In this document: positions 14,748 through 14,891 of the stretch, in pieces
Position numbering within the stretch: the first letter of the stretch is position 1
Layout: every line of letters starts with the position of its first letter
Assembly (NCBI GenBank): GCA_014084085.1
Contig: NPFB01000040.1
Location: 822,719-837,609, forward strand
From: Hondaea fermentalgiana
Taxonomy: Eukaryota > Sar > Bigyra > Thraustochytrida > Thraustochytriidae
Length of the DNA: 14,891 nt
Reading direction: 5' to 3'
Position numbers and translations under genes: made by a program
The notes under the pieces: model-generated
Database searches by the model: none
What the model was told of the DNA's origin: nothing
The model's input: only the letters and a program-made list of their open reading frames with translations

Positions 14748-14891
14748 ATGCCACGCCGCGCCTCGCCGCGCCTCCTCGCGCCCGCCGCGCGACCCACGCC
14801 GCCGCGGCCGGCGCCGGCGCAGACCGGGGCGCGCGGCCGCGGCGATGCCGGGCCTGCGCGCGCTGGCCTGGCGCGGCGTGCGGGCGGCGGG
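14748..14891 (+). CDS. Possible start of a plus-strand gene, cut by the right edge
   Basis: Two ATGs near the edge open frames to the window end: 14748 (48 codons, Arg/Ala/Pro-rich) and 14845 in another frame (15 codons, MPGLRALAWRGVRAA). The second looks like a mitochondrial or signal-type N-terminus: basic, Leu/Ala/Trp-containing and without acidic residues. An AT-rich island just upstream (14718-14741) would fit a promoter. The GC content here is extreme, so chance open frames are expected and neither reading can be confirmed. Confidence 0.2.
   Translation, partial: MPRRASPRLLAPAARPTPPRPAPAQTGARGRGDAGPARAGLARRAGGG

Noticed and set aside
1..14891. Mobile elements, tRNA or rRNA genes
   Set aside because: No terminal repeats, transposase or reverse-transcriptase motifs, cloverleaf boxes or rRNA-like stretches were recognised by eye; a covariance-model scan would be needed to exclude small RNAs.

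Overview
The window is nuclear DNA of a GC-rich microbial eukaryote. The evidence is the gene content (SUMO E2, a VHS-GAT adaptor, RRP12, a PIG-Y-like GPI subunit) and two short GT-AG introns. Most genes lack introns, and intergenic gaps are usually 200-550 bp with many triplet and dinucleotide microsatellites. No bacterial operon signs, mobile elements, CRISPR, rRNA or tRNA were seen. The exact lineage cannot be fixed by eye. A heterotrophic protist such as a stramenopile is a reasonable inference but is not proven.

Layout from left to right: (1) the N-terminal stub of an unrecognised minus-strand gene (1-154); (2) a long 1.26 kb low-complexity intergenic region; (3) the SUMO-conjugating enzyme UBC9 (+); (4) an IQ-motif protein with an acidic spacer and two CxxC pairs (-); (5) a small two-exon, two-helix membrane protein resembling PIG-Y (+), whose second exon shows only after splicing; (6) a two-exon ABHD11-type mitochondrial alpha/beta hydrolase (-); (7) a VHS-GAT endosomal/Golgi cargo adaptor (+); (8) the ribosome-biogenesis factor RRP12 (-); (9) a large protein joining a RING finger, a TRAF-like zinc finger, TPR repeats and a DnaJ J-domain (-); (10) a GC-rich right edge that may hold the start of a plus-strand gene.

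Gene orientation nearly alternates. Pairs 1/3, 4/5 and 6/7 are divergent, with the 6169-6460 gap the tightest candidate bidirectional promoter. Pairs 3/4, 5/6 and 7/8 are convergent with 217-318 bp between stops. RRP12 and the RING/J gene are the only tandem pair. The genes serve different housekeeping processes (sumoylation, GPI-anchor synthesis, trafficking, ribosome assembly, protein quality control) and do not form a pathway cluster. The most unusual item is the RING-TRAF-TPR-J protein. It places the parts of an Hsp70 co-chaperone of DNAJC7 type and of a ubiquitin ligase in one polypeptide.
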